A stretch of 25,887 bases of DNA from Ignavibacteriaceae bacterium (GCA_023231105.1 JALNWB010000040.1:1-25887); one strand, 5' to 3'. Shown: positions 14,788-23,072, numbered from the stretch's first letter. A program made the numbers and translations. Notes: generated from the letters alone by a model not told the origin.

Positions 14788-16263
14788 ATGTTCCGTAAAA
14801 TATTTTTCCTGTTGATATTCTTAATCGGATTCAGCCAAACTTCCTTTTCACAAACCGCTTATGGAGGGATGAAAAAGAAGGTGTATCACCCCTTTACCGG
14901 AACGCTTGTGTTTACGATGGAAGGGGGAGCTACCTACGGATTAACCGATTATAAAGATTTCTCTCTCGACTTTCTCGGAAAGGGAATGGTCGAATTTTTC
15001 CTTCCAACTTACTCAAAAAGTTCTTTTGGCTTTCGTATGTATGGTGGCGCGGGCTATTTAAAAGGAAAAGATAAATTAGCAGATCCGGTTGAATTTCGCA
15101 CAGATTTAAAATTAGCCGGTGGCGGGATTGTTTATGCACTATCATTAGGGGAAGCAGTTTTTCCTTATGTTTTTGCGGGCGCAACATATACTTGGTTTAG
15201 TCCCAAAGGCGCTAGTGGAGAAATTCTTCACAAATTCATCTACAAAAAAAATGAGCTTGATTACAATGCTGAATTTGGAATGAGAATTCTTTTAACCGAT
15301 AATCTTACCATGAATTTCAGCGGGGGCATTCAACTTAGCCCAAACGATTACCTTGACGACAAACTCTTTGGAACCAGTAAAGATGCAATACTTATTGGGG
15401 CAATGGGATTTTCGTTTTCCTTTTTTGGAGAGAATGATTCCGATGAAGACGGAATTGTTGATTCAAAAGATATATGCCAGAATACCCCCAAAGGAATTAA
15501 AGTTGACCAGTTTGGTTGTCCGATCGATACCGATAAAGATGGAGTTCCTGATTATTTAGACAAGTGTCCCGATACTCCTGAAAAAGTAAAAGTTGATAAA
15601 AATGGTTGTCCTCTGGATTCTGATAATGATGGTATCCCCGATTATATTGATATCTGCCCCAACACGCCAAAAGGAGTTTTAGTTGATGAATTTGGATGTC
15701 CGTTAGACGCAGATAACGACGGCATACCTGATTATCTTGATAGATGCGCAAACACTCCTATTGGAGTTCAAGTTGGTAAATATGGCTGTCCGCTTGATAG
15801 CGATGGTGATGGCGTTCCGGATTATTTGGATAAATGTCCAAACACACCGAGGAATGAACAAGTTGATGAATTCGGTTGTCCTATAAAAAAGCAGGAAATT
15901 ATTAAAGAAGTTCCGGTTGTAAAAGAAATTGTTTTAAGCGCTGGAGCCTCATTCGGTGTTGGCAGTTCTGTTTTATTACCGGGCGCTTATGGAGACTTGG
16001 ATAAACTTGCACAAACCATGCTTGAAGAAAAAACTTCCAAATGGTTAATTGAAGGACACACTGATAATGCAGGTTCTGCGGCTAATAATAAAAAACTATC
16101 ATTGAAGAGAGCAAACGCTGTTGTAAGTTATTTGGTCTCAAAAGGAATTAGCAAAAACCGTTTCACTGTTCGTGGAATGGGACCTGATTATCCTGTTGCC
16201 GACAACAGAACGGAAGAAGGAAGAGCTAAAAATAGAAGAGTTGTAATTTTAAGAGTGAATTAA
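14788..16263 (+). CDS. OmpA family protein with thrombospondin type 3 repeats
   Basis: Outer-membrane protein of 491 residues. A signal peptide (MFRKIFFLLIFLIGFSQTSFSQ) is followed by a probable eight-strand beta-barrel (about 25-215). Five calcium-binding thrombospondin type 3 repeats (about 216-367) follow, of the form DxDxDGxPDYxDxCPNTPxGxxVDxxGCP with two cysteines each. A C-terminal OmpA domain (about 375-491) binds peptidoglycan: EGHTDNAGS, LSLKRANAVVSYL and AKNRRVVI are visible. It probably ties the outer membrane to the cell wall, the repeat rod acting as a stiff spacer. GAGGAGA (14777-14783) is a strong ribosome binding site. It starts 22 bases after gmd and may share its transcript. 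Confidence 0.94.
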   Translation: MFRKIFFLLIFLIGFSQTSFSQTAYGGMKKKVYHPFTGTLVFTMEGGATYGLTDYKDFSLDFLGKGMVEFFLPTYSKSSFGFRMYGGAGYLKGKDKLADPVEFRTDLKLAGGGIVYALSLGEAVFPYVFAGATYTWFSPKGASGEILHKFIYKKNELDYNAEFGMRILLTDNLTMNFSGGIQLSPNDYLDDKLFGTSKDAILIGAMGFSFSFFGENDSDEDGIVDSKDICQNTPKGIKVDQFGCPIDTDKDGVPDYLDKCPDTPEKVKVDKNGCPLDSDNDGIPDYIDICPNTPKGVLVDEFGCPLDADNDGIPDYLDRCANTPIGVQVGKYGCPLDSDGDGVPDYLDKCPNTPRNEQVDEFGCPIKKQEIIKEVPVVKEIVLSAGASFGVGSSVLLPGAYGDLDKLAQTMLEEKTSKWLIEGHTDNAGSAANNKKLSLKRANAVVSYLVSKGISKNRFTVRGMGPDYPVADNRTEEGRAKNRRVVILRVN

Positions 16264-16333
16264 TTTTAAAAAGTTATTACCACTATTAGATTTGTACGAT
16301 TGTAATAATTGGTAGAACAATATTTTTGAAATT

Positions 16334-16420
16334 GAATATCGAACATTGAACAAGGAACAACGAATGATGAAGTTTTTTCTCTTCAATATTCTTCATTACT
16401 TGTTCGATGTTCATTATTCC
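16334..16420. repeat. Imperfect long inverted repeat in convergent gap
   Basis: The left arm (about 16341-16372, containing GAACAAGGAACAACG and AATGATGAAG) pairs imperfectly with the right arm (about 16391-16420, containing CTTCATTACTTGTTCGATGT). The loop includes six T at 16373-16378. It lies between the OmpA gene and the HAD gene, which converge. It may serve as a terminator for both, and it resembles a decayed insertion unit, but no gene lies inside. Confidence 0.55.
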
Positions 16421-16468
16421 TTTTGGTTCTGGATTGTATGAGGTAAGGACGGGCAGTTTTTCCTTTCA

Positions 16469-17086
16469 CTAAAATTGAATATTCCTCTTCTGAAGTTCTA
16501 TGATCAAATTCTCGTACCCGATAAATTGAATCCCCTCCCAACCTAATTTTTTCGCACCATTTACATACTCAAGAATATCATCAATAAAAATATGTTCTTC
16601 AGGAAATAGTCCTGTAAAAGATTCAACAGCCTTATAAATTTTTTCTTCAGGCTTTACTGCATTTATTTCATGCGAAAGAACGAGTTTATCAAAGTACTGT
16701 AGGAAACTATATTGTTCCCACCCATATTTTTTATGGATGGCATTCGTGTTGGAAAGTAAAACCAATTTATAATTCTTTTTCAATTTCGGCAGCAGGGAAG
16801 CGACATTTTCGTTTAGGGTAAATATTTCAGAATAAATTTTGCAGAAAATTTCTTCATCAATTTTGTTATGCAAAGCATTGAGCATAATCGAAATGAATTT
16901 TTCTTTTGGCAAATCTCCACGCTCAAAAGAACGGTGAAGGGCATAATTATCTTTGTAAAATGAAAGGAACGCTTCGCCGAGGTTTTCTTCTTTTTTATTC
17001 AATCTTTTTACGGCAATCGAATAATCAAAAGGAAGGAGAACATTCCCGAGATCAAAAACGATTGCTTTAATTATATTTCCACTCAT
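16469..17086 (-). CDS. HAD family phosphatase (YihX-like subgroup)
   Basis: A 205-residue soluble haloacid dehalogenase-fold protein. Motif I is VFDLGNVLLPFD, where the nucleophile is D12 and the usual second aspartate is replaced by G14, as in the YihX/HAD-IA branch. Motif II is LLSNTN, the conserved lysine lies in AVKPEEKIY, and motif III is IFIDDILEYVNGAKKLG. A helical cap lies between motifs I and II. Relatives remove phosphate from sugar phosphates; the substrate here cannot be told from sequence. I start at ATG 17086; a TTG one codon upstream is less likely. It converges with the OmpA gene and diverges from the gene at 17174. Confidence 0.85.
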   Translation of the reverse strand: MSGNIIKAIVFDLGNVLLPFDYSIAVKRLNKKEENLGEAFLSFYKDNYALHRSFERGDLPKEKFISIMLNALHNKIDEEIFCKIYSEIFTLNENVASLLPKLKKNYKLVLLSNTNAIHKKYGWEQYSFLQYFDKLVLSHEINAVKPEEKIYKAVESFTGLFPEEHIFIDDILEYVNGAKKLGWEGIQFIGYENLIIELQKRNIQF

Positions 17087-17173
17087 CAAATTTGTCTTTC
17101 GCTATTTCTAAAGTAAATTTATTTTGTAAAATAATTAAAAAAATCTTTTGCCGGCAAAGAAAGGGCTCGTTAA

Positions 17174-19600
17174 ATGAAATTAGCATGCGGAACATTTCTC
17201 CTTCTCTTGTTTTTTATTTCTCCAATCGATTTTGCTCAAACCAACATTTCGCTCCGCGGAAAAGTAGTTGATGCGGTTACCGGCGAGCCTTTGGTTTTTG
17301 CCAATGTTCGGTTGGCAAATTCTTCGACAGGAAGCATTACCAACAAAGAAGGTTTTTTTGAAATAAAAATATCTTCAAGTGCGCAAAAACTTATTACAAG
17401 TTTTATCGGGTACCATACCGATACCACCGAAGTTCTGCTTGACAAGAAAAGAGAAACCGTTTCGATAAAATTACTTCCTTCTTCCCTTCAGCTTTCAGAA
17501 GTGCTTGTATTAGCGGAAGAGAATCCTGCGTATGCAATCATTCGCCGGGCAATACAAAGAAAAAAAGAACGAGCTGACAAATTAAAAAGTTATCAATATT
17601 CATCTTACACAAAAGGAAGTTTAAAAACAGAAGACAACATTAATGCTCGCGGCAATTCTGTTTCCCTCGGAATTGGTTCAAAAGATTCTGCCGAATTAAA
17701 AATTACCGGCATACTCGAAAATCAAAGTACCGGTTATTATAAAGCTCCGCACAAAATAAAAGAAGTTATTATTGCTCGGAAGCAAAGCGCTAATTTCCCA
17801 TCATCTGTAAATATTTTAACCGGCGGAAGGCTGCTGCAGAATTTTTATTCTGACAATCTTAATTTCTTTGGTAGAAAAATGACCGGACCTCTCGACGACA
17901 ACTCTGCCAAATATTATTCTTTCAGTTTAAAAGATACGCTCGCACAAGACAATCATACGATTTATAAAATATTTATGACTCCTGCCGATTCACTCGATCC
18001 TGGATTTGTTGGCGACATTTACATCTCCGGAAAAAATTTCGATTTGGTCAAAGTGAATTTAAGTTTAAATAAAGCCGCAAACTTCAGCGGAATTTTTAAG
18101 AAGATCACAATCGATCAGCAGTTCGATCAATATGACAATATTTATATGCCGGTAGATTACCATCTTGTTGTTGAAGTGGACATTACGGGGCTGGCAAAAT
18201 TAGGTTTTGAAATGAACACACTGCTCAACAATTATGAAATTAATAAAAATATTCCCGATGACTTTTTTAACAAAGCGATTATTACCGTGTTGACCGATGC
18301 CGATAAAAAAGATTCAACTTATTGGGATTCTATTCAGCATATTCCAAATACCGAGGAAGAAGTTACCGCATATAAGAGAATTGATTCCATCTCTGCACTT
18401 CCATTTTCTTTTTGGGATGAATTTTCGTGGCTCTCAAATCGTGTAACATTCTCAAAACATTTTTCAACGACTGGTCCGTTGGGACTTTATCATTTTAACC
18501 GTGTTGAAGGAAATGCGCTTGACTTCGGCTTTTTCTTTTATGATTTGTTAGACAATCGACTGCAAACTTCTCTTACAACAAGTTACGGCTTTGCAGATAA
18601 AAGATTTAAGACTTCATTCTCTTCGCTCTATTACTTTGGTGATTATCGGACTTATTCTCTTTCTGTCAACGCGTTTAAAAAAACCTCAATTTTATTTGAA
18701 CGAAGTTCTTCCTACGGTGATCTGTTTTCAACATTAAGTTCGCTCTTAAGCAAATATGAGTTTAACGATTTTTATTATTCTCGCGGATTTACTCTTTTTG
18801 CAAGTGGGGAAATATCTCCTACCTTAAAATTGAAAGTTGGTTTCTTTCAGATAGATGATCAGTCGGCTATAAAGAATAGTGAGTTTTCAATTTTCGCATG
18901 GAAGAAAAAATTTAACGATAATGCAGCAATTTCAAACGGATTAACGAGTGCTATCAAAGCCGGCTTTACAATTGATTTTCGTGACTACATAGAAGATGGC
19001 ATGTTCCGGCGAAGAGCAGGAGGTAGTGATGGCAAAATAATTTTTAATGCCGATGTTACCATTGCAAAGAACAAACTTCTGAAAAGCGATTACAATTTTA
19101 CTTTGTACGAAGCATCTCTCAACGGCGGCATTTCAACATTTAAAACAGCCGATTTACAATTTGGTCTTTACGGTTTTTATAATGCAACAGGTTCGCTTCC
19201 GTTTCAAAATTTTTACTCACTTCCGGGAAACATCACATCGCTTGGCAAACGATTTTCATTCCGCACTTTAGGTTTAAACGAAGTTATTGGTGACCGCGTT
19301 GTTACGTTTCATCTTGAACATAATTTTAGAGATGAAATATTTAGGATGTTAGGAATATCATTTTTGAAATCTTTAAATCTTCAGGTAAGCTACTATTTTA
19401 ATGCCGCTGTAAGTGATGTTAGTGCATCGGGGATGAAAAATCTTTTGTATCAAGACAAAGCTTTCAAAACACCGTTTTATGAAAATGGATTCAGTATCGG
19501 GCATCAACTTTTCCCGATTGCGTTAGAATTTTCTTGGAAAATAAATTACCGCGGCGAAAGAAATTTTGTCATCGGTCTAAACTCAGCATTATTAAATTAG
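17174..19600 (+). CDS. Outer-membrane protein with carboxypeptidase-like regulatory domain (DUF5686-type)
   Basis: An 808-residue exported protein with an N-terminal signal peptide (MKLACGTFLLLLFFISPIDFAQ). Residues 27-110 form a carboxypeptidase-D regulatory-like beta-sandwich (LRGKVVDAVTGEPLVFANV ... GSITNKEGFFEI ... SFIGY). A helical segment AYAIIRRAIQRKKERADKLKSY and a long region rich in alternating aromatic strands (Y-F, S-L patterns to the end, finishing FVIGLNSALLN) suggest a C-terminal beta-barrel. This is the layout of DUF5686 proteins, common in Bacteroidota and related to TonB-dependent receptors, but without a plug domain that I can see. Transport or envelope assembly is possible; the function is unknown. 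The next gene starts 14 bases after its stop. Confidence 0.85.
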   Translation: MKLACGTFLLLLFFISPIDFAQTNISLRGKVVDAVTGEPLVFANVRLANSSTGSITNKEGFFEIKISSSAQKLITSFIGYHTDTTEVLLDKKRETVSIKLLPSSLQLSEVLVLAEENPAYAIIRRAIQRKKERADKLKSYQYSSYTKGSLKTEDNINARGNSVSLGIGSKDSAELKITGILENQSTGYYKAPHKIKEVIIARKQSANFPSSVNILTGGRLLQNFYSDNLNFFGRKMTGPLDDNSAKYYSFSLKDTLAQDNHTIYKIFMTPADSLDPGFVGDIYISGKNFDLVKVNLSLNKAANFSGIFKKITIDQQFDQYDNIYMPVDYHLVVEVDITGLAKLGFEMNTLLNNYEINKNIPDDFFNKAIITVLTDADKKDSTYWDSIQHIPNTEEEVTAYKRIDSISALPFSFWDEFSWLSNRVTFSKHFSTTGPLGLYHFNRVEGNALDFGFFFYDLLDNRLQTSLTTSYGFADKRFKTSFSSLYYFGDYRTYSLSVNAFKKTSILFERSSSYGDLFSTLSSLLSKYEFNDFYYSRGFTLFASGEISPTLKLKVGFFQIDDQSAIKNSEFSIFAWKKKFNDNAAISNGLTSAIKAGFTIDFRDYIEDGMFRRRAGGSDGKIIFNADVTIAKNKLLKSDYNFTLYEASLNGGISTFKTADLQFGLYGFYNATGSLPFQNFYSLPGNITSLGKRFSFRTLGLNEVIGDRVVTFHLEHNFRDEIFRMLGISFLKSLNLQVSYYFNAAVSDVSASGMKNLLYQDKAFKTPFYENGFSIGHQLFPIALEFSWKINYRGERNFVIGLNSALLN

Positions 19601-19614
19601 CAGGAAGAAATAAA

Positions 19615-20271
19615 ATGAAAAAAGTTTTCACACACGATAGAAAACAATCTTTTGATGTAGGAAAAATTGTCTGCGTCGGCAGGAATTATATGGATCATAT
19701 AAAAGAACTTGGACATCAAGCCGAAGAAAAACCGGTGTTGTTTCTAAAACCAACATCCGCAATGATTTATTCCGGCGAGAAAATTATCTATCCCTCTTTT
19801 TCCAGTAATCTGCATCACGAAATTGAACTTGTACTTCTTGTCGGCAAAACAATTACCAATGCTACTCTTGAAGAAGCGAACGATGCAATTATTGGTTACG
19901 GTATCGGTTTGGATATGACACTGCGAGATTTACAAAATCAAGCGAAAGATAAAGGGAATCCCTGGACAATCTCAAAATGTTTTGATACTTCCGCGGTTAT
20001 TTCCGATTTCATTTTGAAAGAAGATTATGAATTGAATTTTGAAGAAACAATTTCACTTAAAGTGAATGGAGAAATCCGCCAGAAAGAAACATTAAATAAA
20101 ATGATGTTCAAACCGGACGAACTCGTTTCTTACATTTCTTCACGTATGACGCTTGAAGAAGGAGATTTGATTTTTACCGGAACACCATCCGGCGTAAGCG
20201 GCTTAAATAAAGGCGATAAGCTTGAAGGTGAAATTACGAACGTTGCAAAAATAGAAACTGAAATAAGTTGA
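19615..20271 (+). CDS. Fumarylacetoacetate hydrolase family protein
   Basis: A 218-residue enzyme of the FAH fold, a group that splits or decarboxylates beta-keto acids and related compounds, including acylpyruvate hydrolases and oxaloacetate decarboxylase activity. Motifs: VGRNYMDHIKELG, FLKPTSAM, metal ligands E69 and E71 (HHEIELVLLVGK) and D100 (GYGIGLDMTLRDLQ), and the terminal FTGTPSGVSGLNKGD. I choose ATG 19615 because the family starts close to the GRNY motif and AGGAAG (19602-19607) precedes it; an in-frame start 27 codons upstream would lie inside the preceding gene. It shows no pathway partner nearby, so the substrate is open. Probably co-transcribed with the gene before it. Confidence 0.9.
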   Translation: MKKVFTHDRKQSFDVGKIVCVGRNYMDHIKELGHQAEEKPVLFLKPTSAMIYSGEKIIYPSFSSNLHHEIELVLLVGKTITNATLEEANDAIIGYGIGLDMTLRDLQNQAKDKGNPWTISKCFDTSAVISDFILKEDYELNFEETISLKVNGEIRQKETLNKMMFKPDELVSYISSRMTLEEGDLIFTGTPSGVSGLNKGDKLEGEITNVAKIETEIS

Positions 20272-20298
20272 ATTATTAATTACGATAAGTTAAGTTTG
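20268..20298 (+). promoter_or_regulatory. Bacteroidota-type promoter for the small antitoxin gene
   Basis: TTG at 20268-20270, a 20-base spacer, then TAAGTTTG at 20291-20298. This fits the -33/-7 form (TTG, 19-21 bases, TAnnTTTG) used by the main sigma factor of Bacteroidota. The -33 element overlaps the stop of the preceding gene, and transcription would start about 15 bases before the ATG at 20319. Confidence 0.5.
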
Positions 20299-20318
20299 GA
20301 TAGATATCCGGAGTGATT

Positions 20319-20513
20319 ATGTTTGATTTAAAGAAAAAATATATCGTTGATGAAGAGAACAAGAAAGTAGCAGTTCAAATTGATATAGGAACTTTTACTC
20401 AAATTGAGGAAATTTTAGAGAACTATGGATTAGCAAAACTAATCACCGAAAATAGTGATGACGAAACATTGTCTGTGAAAGAAGCTAAATCGCTTTATAA
20501 TTCTTTAAACTGA
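20319..20513 (+). CDS. Antitoxin-like small protein without a toxin partner
   Basis: A 64-residue protein starting MFDLKKKYIVDEENKKVAVQ, the beginning typical of Phd/RelB-like antitoxins, with a helical acidic tail (DDETLSVKEAKSLYNSLN) that would wrap a RelE-type toxin. GGAG at 20310-20313 sets the ATG at 20319; a GTG two codons upstream overlaps that site and is less likely. A promoter-like signal lies at 20268-20298. Its stop overlaps a new ATG (TGATG at 20511-20515), the usual coupling to a toxin gene, but that frame (MKIVAQT) ends after seven codons inside a palindrome. So the toxin gene seems lost. The family call rests on pattern only. Confidence 0.65.
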   Translation: MFDLKKKYIVDEENKKVAVQIDIGTFTQIEEILENYGLAKLITENSDDETLSVKEAKSLYNSLN

Positions 20514-20536
20514 TGAAAATCGTAGCACAGACTTAA
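20513..20536 (+). pseudogene. Stub of a lost toxin gene
   Basis: ATG at 20513 overlaps the antitoxin stop by one base and opens MKIVAQT before TAA at 20534-20536. MKIV-type beginnings are frequent in RelE-family toxins. The frame runs straight into the palindrome at 20522-20547, which supplies the stop codon. The remainder of a toxin is not found downstream. Confidence 0.3.
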
Positions 20537-20547
20537 GTCTGTGTTAC
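20522..20547. repeat. 26-base near-perfect palindrome
   Basis: The centre CACAGACTTAAGTCTGTG is an exact 18-base palindrome, and it extends outward to GTA and TAC with one G-T wobble. It lies between the convergent antitoxin and ruvA genes. No T-run follows. Like 11888-11917 it begins CGTAG, so it appears to belong to the same style of repeat; it may stop transcription in both directions. Confidence 0.65.
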
Positions 20548-20585
20548 AAACCCATACGTGGAAAGTGAATTTTGTATAATATGGA

Positions 20586-21170
20586 TTATTTATTTAACAC
20601 AGAAAGAGATTTGCGGATAATATCTTCCAAACTTATCTCCGGGTTTTCCGTGCTGATCTCTCTAACTACTTTTTCCGCAAGTTGAATTTTGTATCCAAGC
20701 GTTGTAAGTGCTGCGGTAGCTTCACTTTTAATATTTGATTTTGGCTCTGCAGATTCACCTAACGAAGAAATCCCTTCAACTTTTCCGCGGAGTTCGATCA
20801 ATAATCGCTCAGCTGTTTTTCTTCCGATGCCGGGAATGGCTGTTAATCTTCCGATGTTTGCAAATTCAATCGCCTCTTTCAACTCATCAACTGAAATACC
20901 AGAGAGAATCGTTTGTGCGGATTTTGGACCGATGCCCGAAATTAAAATTAATAGTTCAAACATTTCTTTTTCAGATTCCGAAAAAAATCCAAAGAGCGTT
21001 AGACTGTCCTCTTTAACATGCGTGTGAATAAAGAGTGAAACTTCTTCGAGCGTAGAAATTTTTTCAAACGTAGTGATTGAAATAAAAACTAAATAACCGA
21101 CTCCGTTTACATCAAGAATAATTTTTGTCGGTTTAAGCGAAATTATTTTTCCTTTTAAAAATCCAATCAT
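20586..21170 (-). CDS. ruvA: Holliday junction branch migration complex subunit RuvA
   Basis: DNA-binding subunit that holds a Holliday junction as a tetramer and loads the RuvB motor. The 194-residue protein has the N-terminal OB-fold (MIGFLKGKIISL ... VNGVGYLVFIS), two helix-hairpin-helix motifs (ISGIGPKSAQTILSG and IPGIGRKTAERLLIEL) and a small C-terminal RuvB-binding domain after an acidic linker (ATAALTTLGYKIQLAEKVV). It begins two bases after the ruvC stop, so both come from one message. ruvB is not in this window. Converges with the antitoxin gene. Confidence 0.97.
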   Translation of the reverse strand: MIGFLKGKIISLKPTKIILDVNGVGYLVFISITTFEKISTLEEVSLFIHTHVKEDSLTLFGFFSESEKEMFELLILISGIGPKSAQTILSGISVDELKEAIEFANIGRLTAIPGIGRKTAERLLIELRGKVEGISSLGESAEPKSNIKSEATAALTTLGYKIQLAEKVVREISTENPEISLEDIIRKSLSVLNK

Positions 21171-21172
21171 GG

Positions 21173-21706
21173 TTATTCAATTATTCTTTCCGGAAAAGCT
21201 TCGGCGAAAGCTTTCCAACTTTTTGAAGAAGGTGTTTGTTTATCTTTTCTGAACGCATGACAAATGGCGGCTCCGAGCGCATCACTCGCGTCAAGTGGTA
21301 TTTCGTTCTTTACACTCAAAAGCGTTTTCACCATATAATTTACTTGCTCTTTTGATGCGGCGCCCGTTCCAACTATTGATTTTTTAATCTCACGCGGAGA
21401 ATATTCGCCAATAAAAAGTTGATGATGAACTGCAGCCAGAAGCGAAACGCCACGCGCGTATCCAATTTTCATTGCTGACTGCACATTCTTTCCGTAGAAC
21501 GATGTTTCAATCGAAAAATCTGTCGGGTTATAAATTTTTATTAACCGGTTTAACTCCGCATAAATAATTTTTAATTTATCCGGTAGAGTATTTTCTTTTG
21601 TAAGATTGATAATACCAAAGTGCAAAAGTCGCAGCTCATTTTTCTGAAAATGAACAACACCGTAGCCGGTTTTTATTGTTCCGGGATCAACTCCGAGGAT
21701 AATCAT
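21173..21706 (-). CDS. ruvC: Crossover junction endodeoxyribonuclease RuvC
   Basis: Resolves Holliday junctions by paired symmetric cuts. The four acidic active-site residues are all visible: D7 (GVDPGT), E67 (FSIETSFYGK), D139 and D142 (LDASDALGAAICHA). Length 177 is standard. Other family marks are SAMKIGYARGVSLLAA and the region REIKKSIVGTGAASKEQV. No ribosome binding site is clear. A TAnnTTTG-like element lies just upstream, overlapping the end of the preceding membrane-protein gene, so ruvC-ruvA may have its own promoter here. In many bacteria yebC precedes ruvC directly; here three other genes intervene. Confidence 0.97.
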   Translation of the reverse strand: MIILGVDPGTIKTGYGVVHFQKNELRLLHFGIINLTKENTLPDKLKIIYAELNRLIKIYNPTDFSIETSFYGKNVQSAMKIGYARGVSLLAAVHHQLFIGEYSPREIKKSIVGTGAASKEQVNYMVKTLLSVKNEIPLDASDALGAAICHAFRKDKQTPSSKSWKAFAEAFPERIIE

Positions 21707-21749
21707 AAAAAGTAACTTAGTCTTTTCTTTCAGTAAATAAATTCCGCAA

Positions 21750-21757
21750 CAAATTTA
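21750..21757 (-). promoter_or_regulatory. Possible -7 element for ruvC-ruvA
   Basis: Minus-strand TAAATTTG (complement of 21750-21757) fits the Bacteroidota -7 form TAnnTTTG and lies 44 bases before the ruvC start. No TTG is found 19-21 bases further upstream, so the site is only half supported. Confidence 0.25.
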
Positions 21758-22177
21758 TGCCGGGGTTGATTGTTTTAATTCATTTTCTTTTTTTAACGCT
21801 TGAAGTCTTTCTCCAAACCAGGCACTCAATGTTGCAAACACAAACGAAACGCCAAAGAACACTAAATAAAATAGTAAAGGAGAGGCGTTCCAGTTCATCG
21901 TCTTATACAACATTCCTTTTGAAGAATAAATGAAGAGTAAAGAATAAAGCACAGCGGCAATTCCGGGTTCAATTATTGTAACACCGCTGGATTTGTATCC
22001 AAAATAAAAACTTAAAATAATTATACCGATAAACATCCATCCAAATAAACTTAAATAACCATTAACTAAAAATCCGGAAATTAAAATAGAAGGAAGCAAA
22101 TGGTAAATAACCAAAAGACAAAATCCGACACCAACCCAGCGCCAATCTATTATTCTTTGTTTTTGTAAATTTTCCAT
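21755..22177 (-). CDS. Four-helix membrane protein of unknown function (third gene of cluster)
   Basis: A 140-residue protein with four likely membrane segments (about residues 15-35, 40-60, 70-88 and 102-123) and a charged C-terminal tail (ERLQALKKENELK) predicted in the cytoplasm. I start at ATG 22177 because AGGAG lies six bases upstream and the stop of the preceding gene (22179-22181) is separated by a single base. An in-frame upstream start is possible but would overlap that gene by 77 bases. No family recognised. It shares no motif with its two neighbours, but tight coupling suggests that the three proteins work together. Confidence 0.7.
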   Translation of the reverse strand: MENLQKQRIIDWRWVGVGFCLLVIYHLLPSILISGFLVNGYLSLFGWMFIGIIILSFYFGYKSSGVTIIEPGIAAVLYSLLFIYSSKGMLYKTMNWNASPLLFYLVFFGVSFVFATLSAWFGERLQALKKENELKQSTPA

Positions 22178-22178
22178 A

Positions 22179-23072
22179 TCAATCTCCTGCAGCATTATTA
22201 AATCGACTTGATGATTCAACTCTCGTGGATGCACTATTTTTACTAATATTAGCAACTACTTGCACAAAACCTTTTTGTCCGTTGTAATTAGAAAAATTTG
22301 GATTTGAACATCTTGTTTTACTAACAGCAACAATGGTCATTAAGGAATCTGATTTATAAGGCGCTAAAAAATAATTTGCTTCTTTAACTAAAGCAAAAGA
22401 TTTTAAATTATTTAACTCAATATACTTTTTTTCTTTTGAGTCTTTCGAAGAAAGAACAAAAGAACCATTGCCGCCGCCAAGCTCATGGGGAAGGATAGCA
22501 AACTGCCGTGCTTCATTAGAGAGATCAATTAGTTCCGACACAATATTATCACGGTTGTCCTCTATAGCGATATTTCTTTTCATATTCTCACTAATCTTTG
22601 AAGCAACATAAAAGTGAATGATTGATGAAACGAAAATCGAAATTAAGATTATACCGCTTAAAATTACTTGAACAGAATGTGGATAGAAAACATATTTTTT
22701 CTCTTCACTTGAAGAATTTTTTTTCTGGGAAGAATTTTTTAGTCCAAACATCATTAATGTTGGGAAAACAATTCCAATCAATAAAATGCTGACTAATAAA
22801 TAAATTTTAGATTGAGTTCCGAACAAAAATATTTGTCCGTTAAATTCATTAATGCCTTGAATAATTGTTAACCCCATTGCTCCAAGCCAAGGCAAAATTA
22901 ATCCTCCTTTAAAGACCTCAGGAAAATCTAATACATACGGATAAATTTTACCACTAAAAAAAGTGAGAACAAGAGTAAATACAGTTAAGGCAATAATTAA
23001 TTTTATAAACGAAGGAGAAAACTCCGAAACATTTTTTGTTCCGTTTGTATCGTTATCAGTTTTCTGATTCAT
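22179..23072 (-). CDS. Membrane protein with extracytoplasmic C-terminal domain (second gene of cluster)
   Basis: A 297-residue protein. After a polar start there are about four hydrophobic segments (near residues 22-40, 60-75, 90-110 and 135-158). The last is followed by a non-membrane domain with SELIDLSNEARQFAILPHELGGGNGSF and a closing NPNFSNYNGQKGFVQVVA. The same closing motif ends the protein encoded just upstream. The helix followed by a glycine-rich LGGGNGSF turn recalls pilin-like proteins of related bacteria, but no prepilin cleavage site is seen, so this is only a hint. AGGAG precedes the ATG, and the gene overlaps the one before it by 17 bases. No function assigned. Confidence 0.72.
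   Translation of the reverse strand: MNQKTDNDTNGTKNVSEFSPSFIKLIIALTVFTLVLTFFSGKIYPYVLDFPEVFKGGLILPWLGAMGLTIIQGINEFNGQIFLFGTQSKIYLLVSILLIGIVFPTLMMFGLKNSSQKKNSSSEEKKYVFYPHSVQVILSGIILISIFVSSIIHFYVASKISENMKRNIAIEDNRDNIVSELIDLSNEARQFAILPHELGGGNGSFVLSSKDSKEKKYIELNNLKSFALVKEANYFLAPYKSDSLMTIVAVSKTRCSNPNFSNYNGQKGFVQVVANISKNSASTRVESSSRFNNAAGD

Noticed and set aside
17143..17156. Small palindrome TTTGCCGGCAAA before the outer-membrane protein gene as an operator
   Set aside because: At 12 bases it is short, unique in the window and without any regulator gene nearby; not enough support.
19534..19614. Upstream start for the FAH-family gene
   Set aside because: The extra 27 residues overlap the preceding gene and do not resemble the family; ATG 19615 has a ribosome binding site and sits properly before the GRNY motif.
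22178..22255. Longer N-terminus of the third membrane-cluster protein
   Set aside because: The extension overlaps the preceding gene and lacks a ribosome binding site, while ATG 22177 has AGGAG and one-base coupling to the preceding stop.
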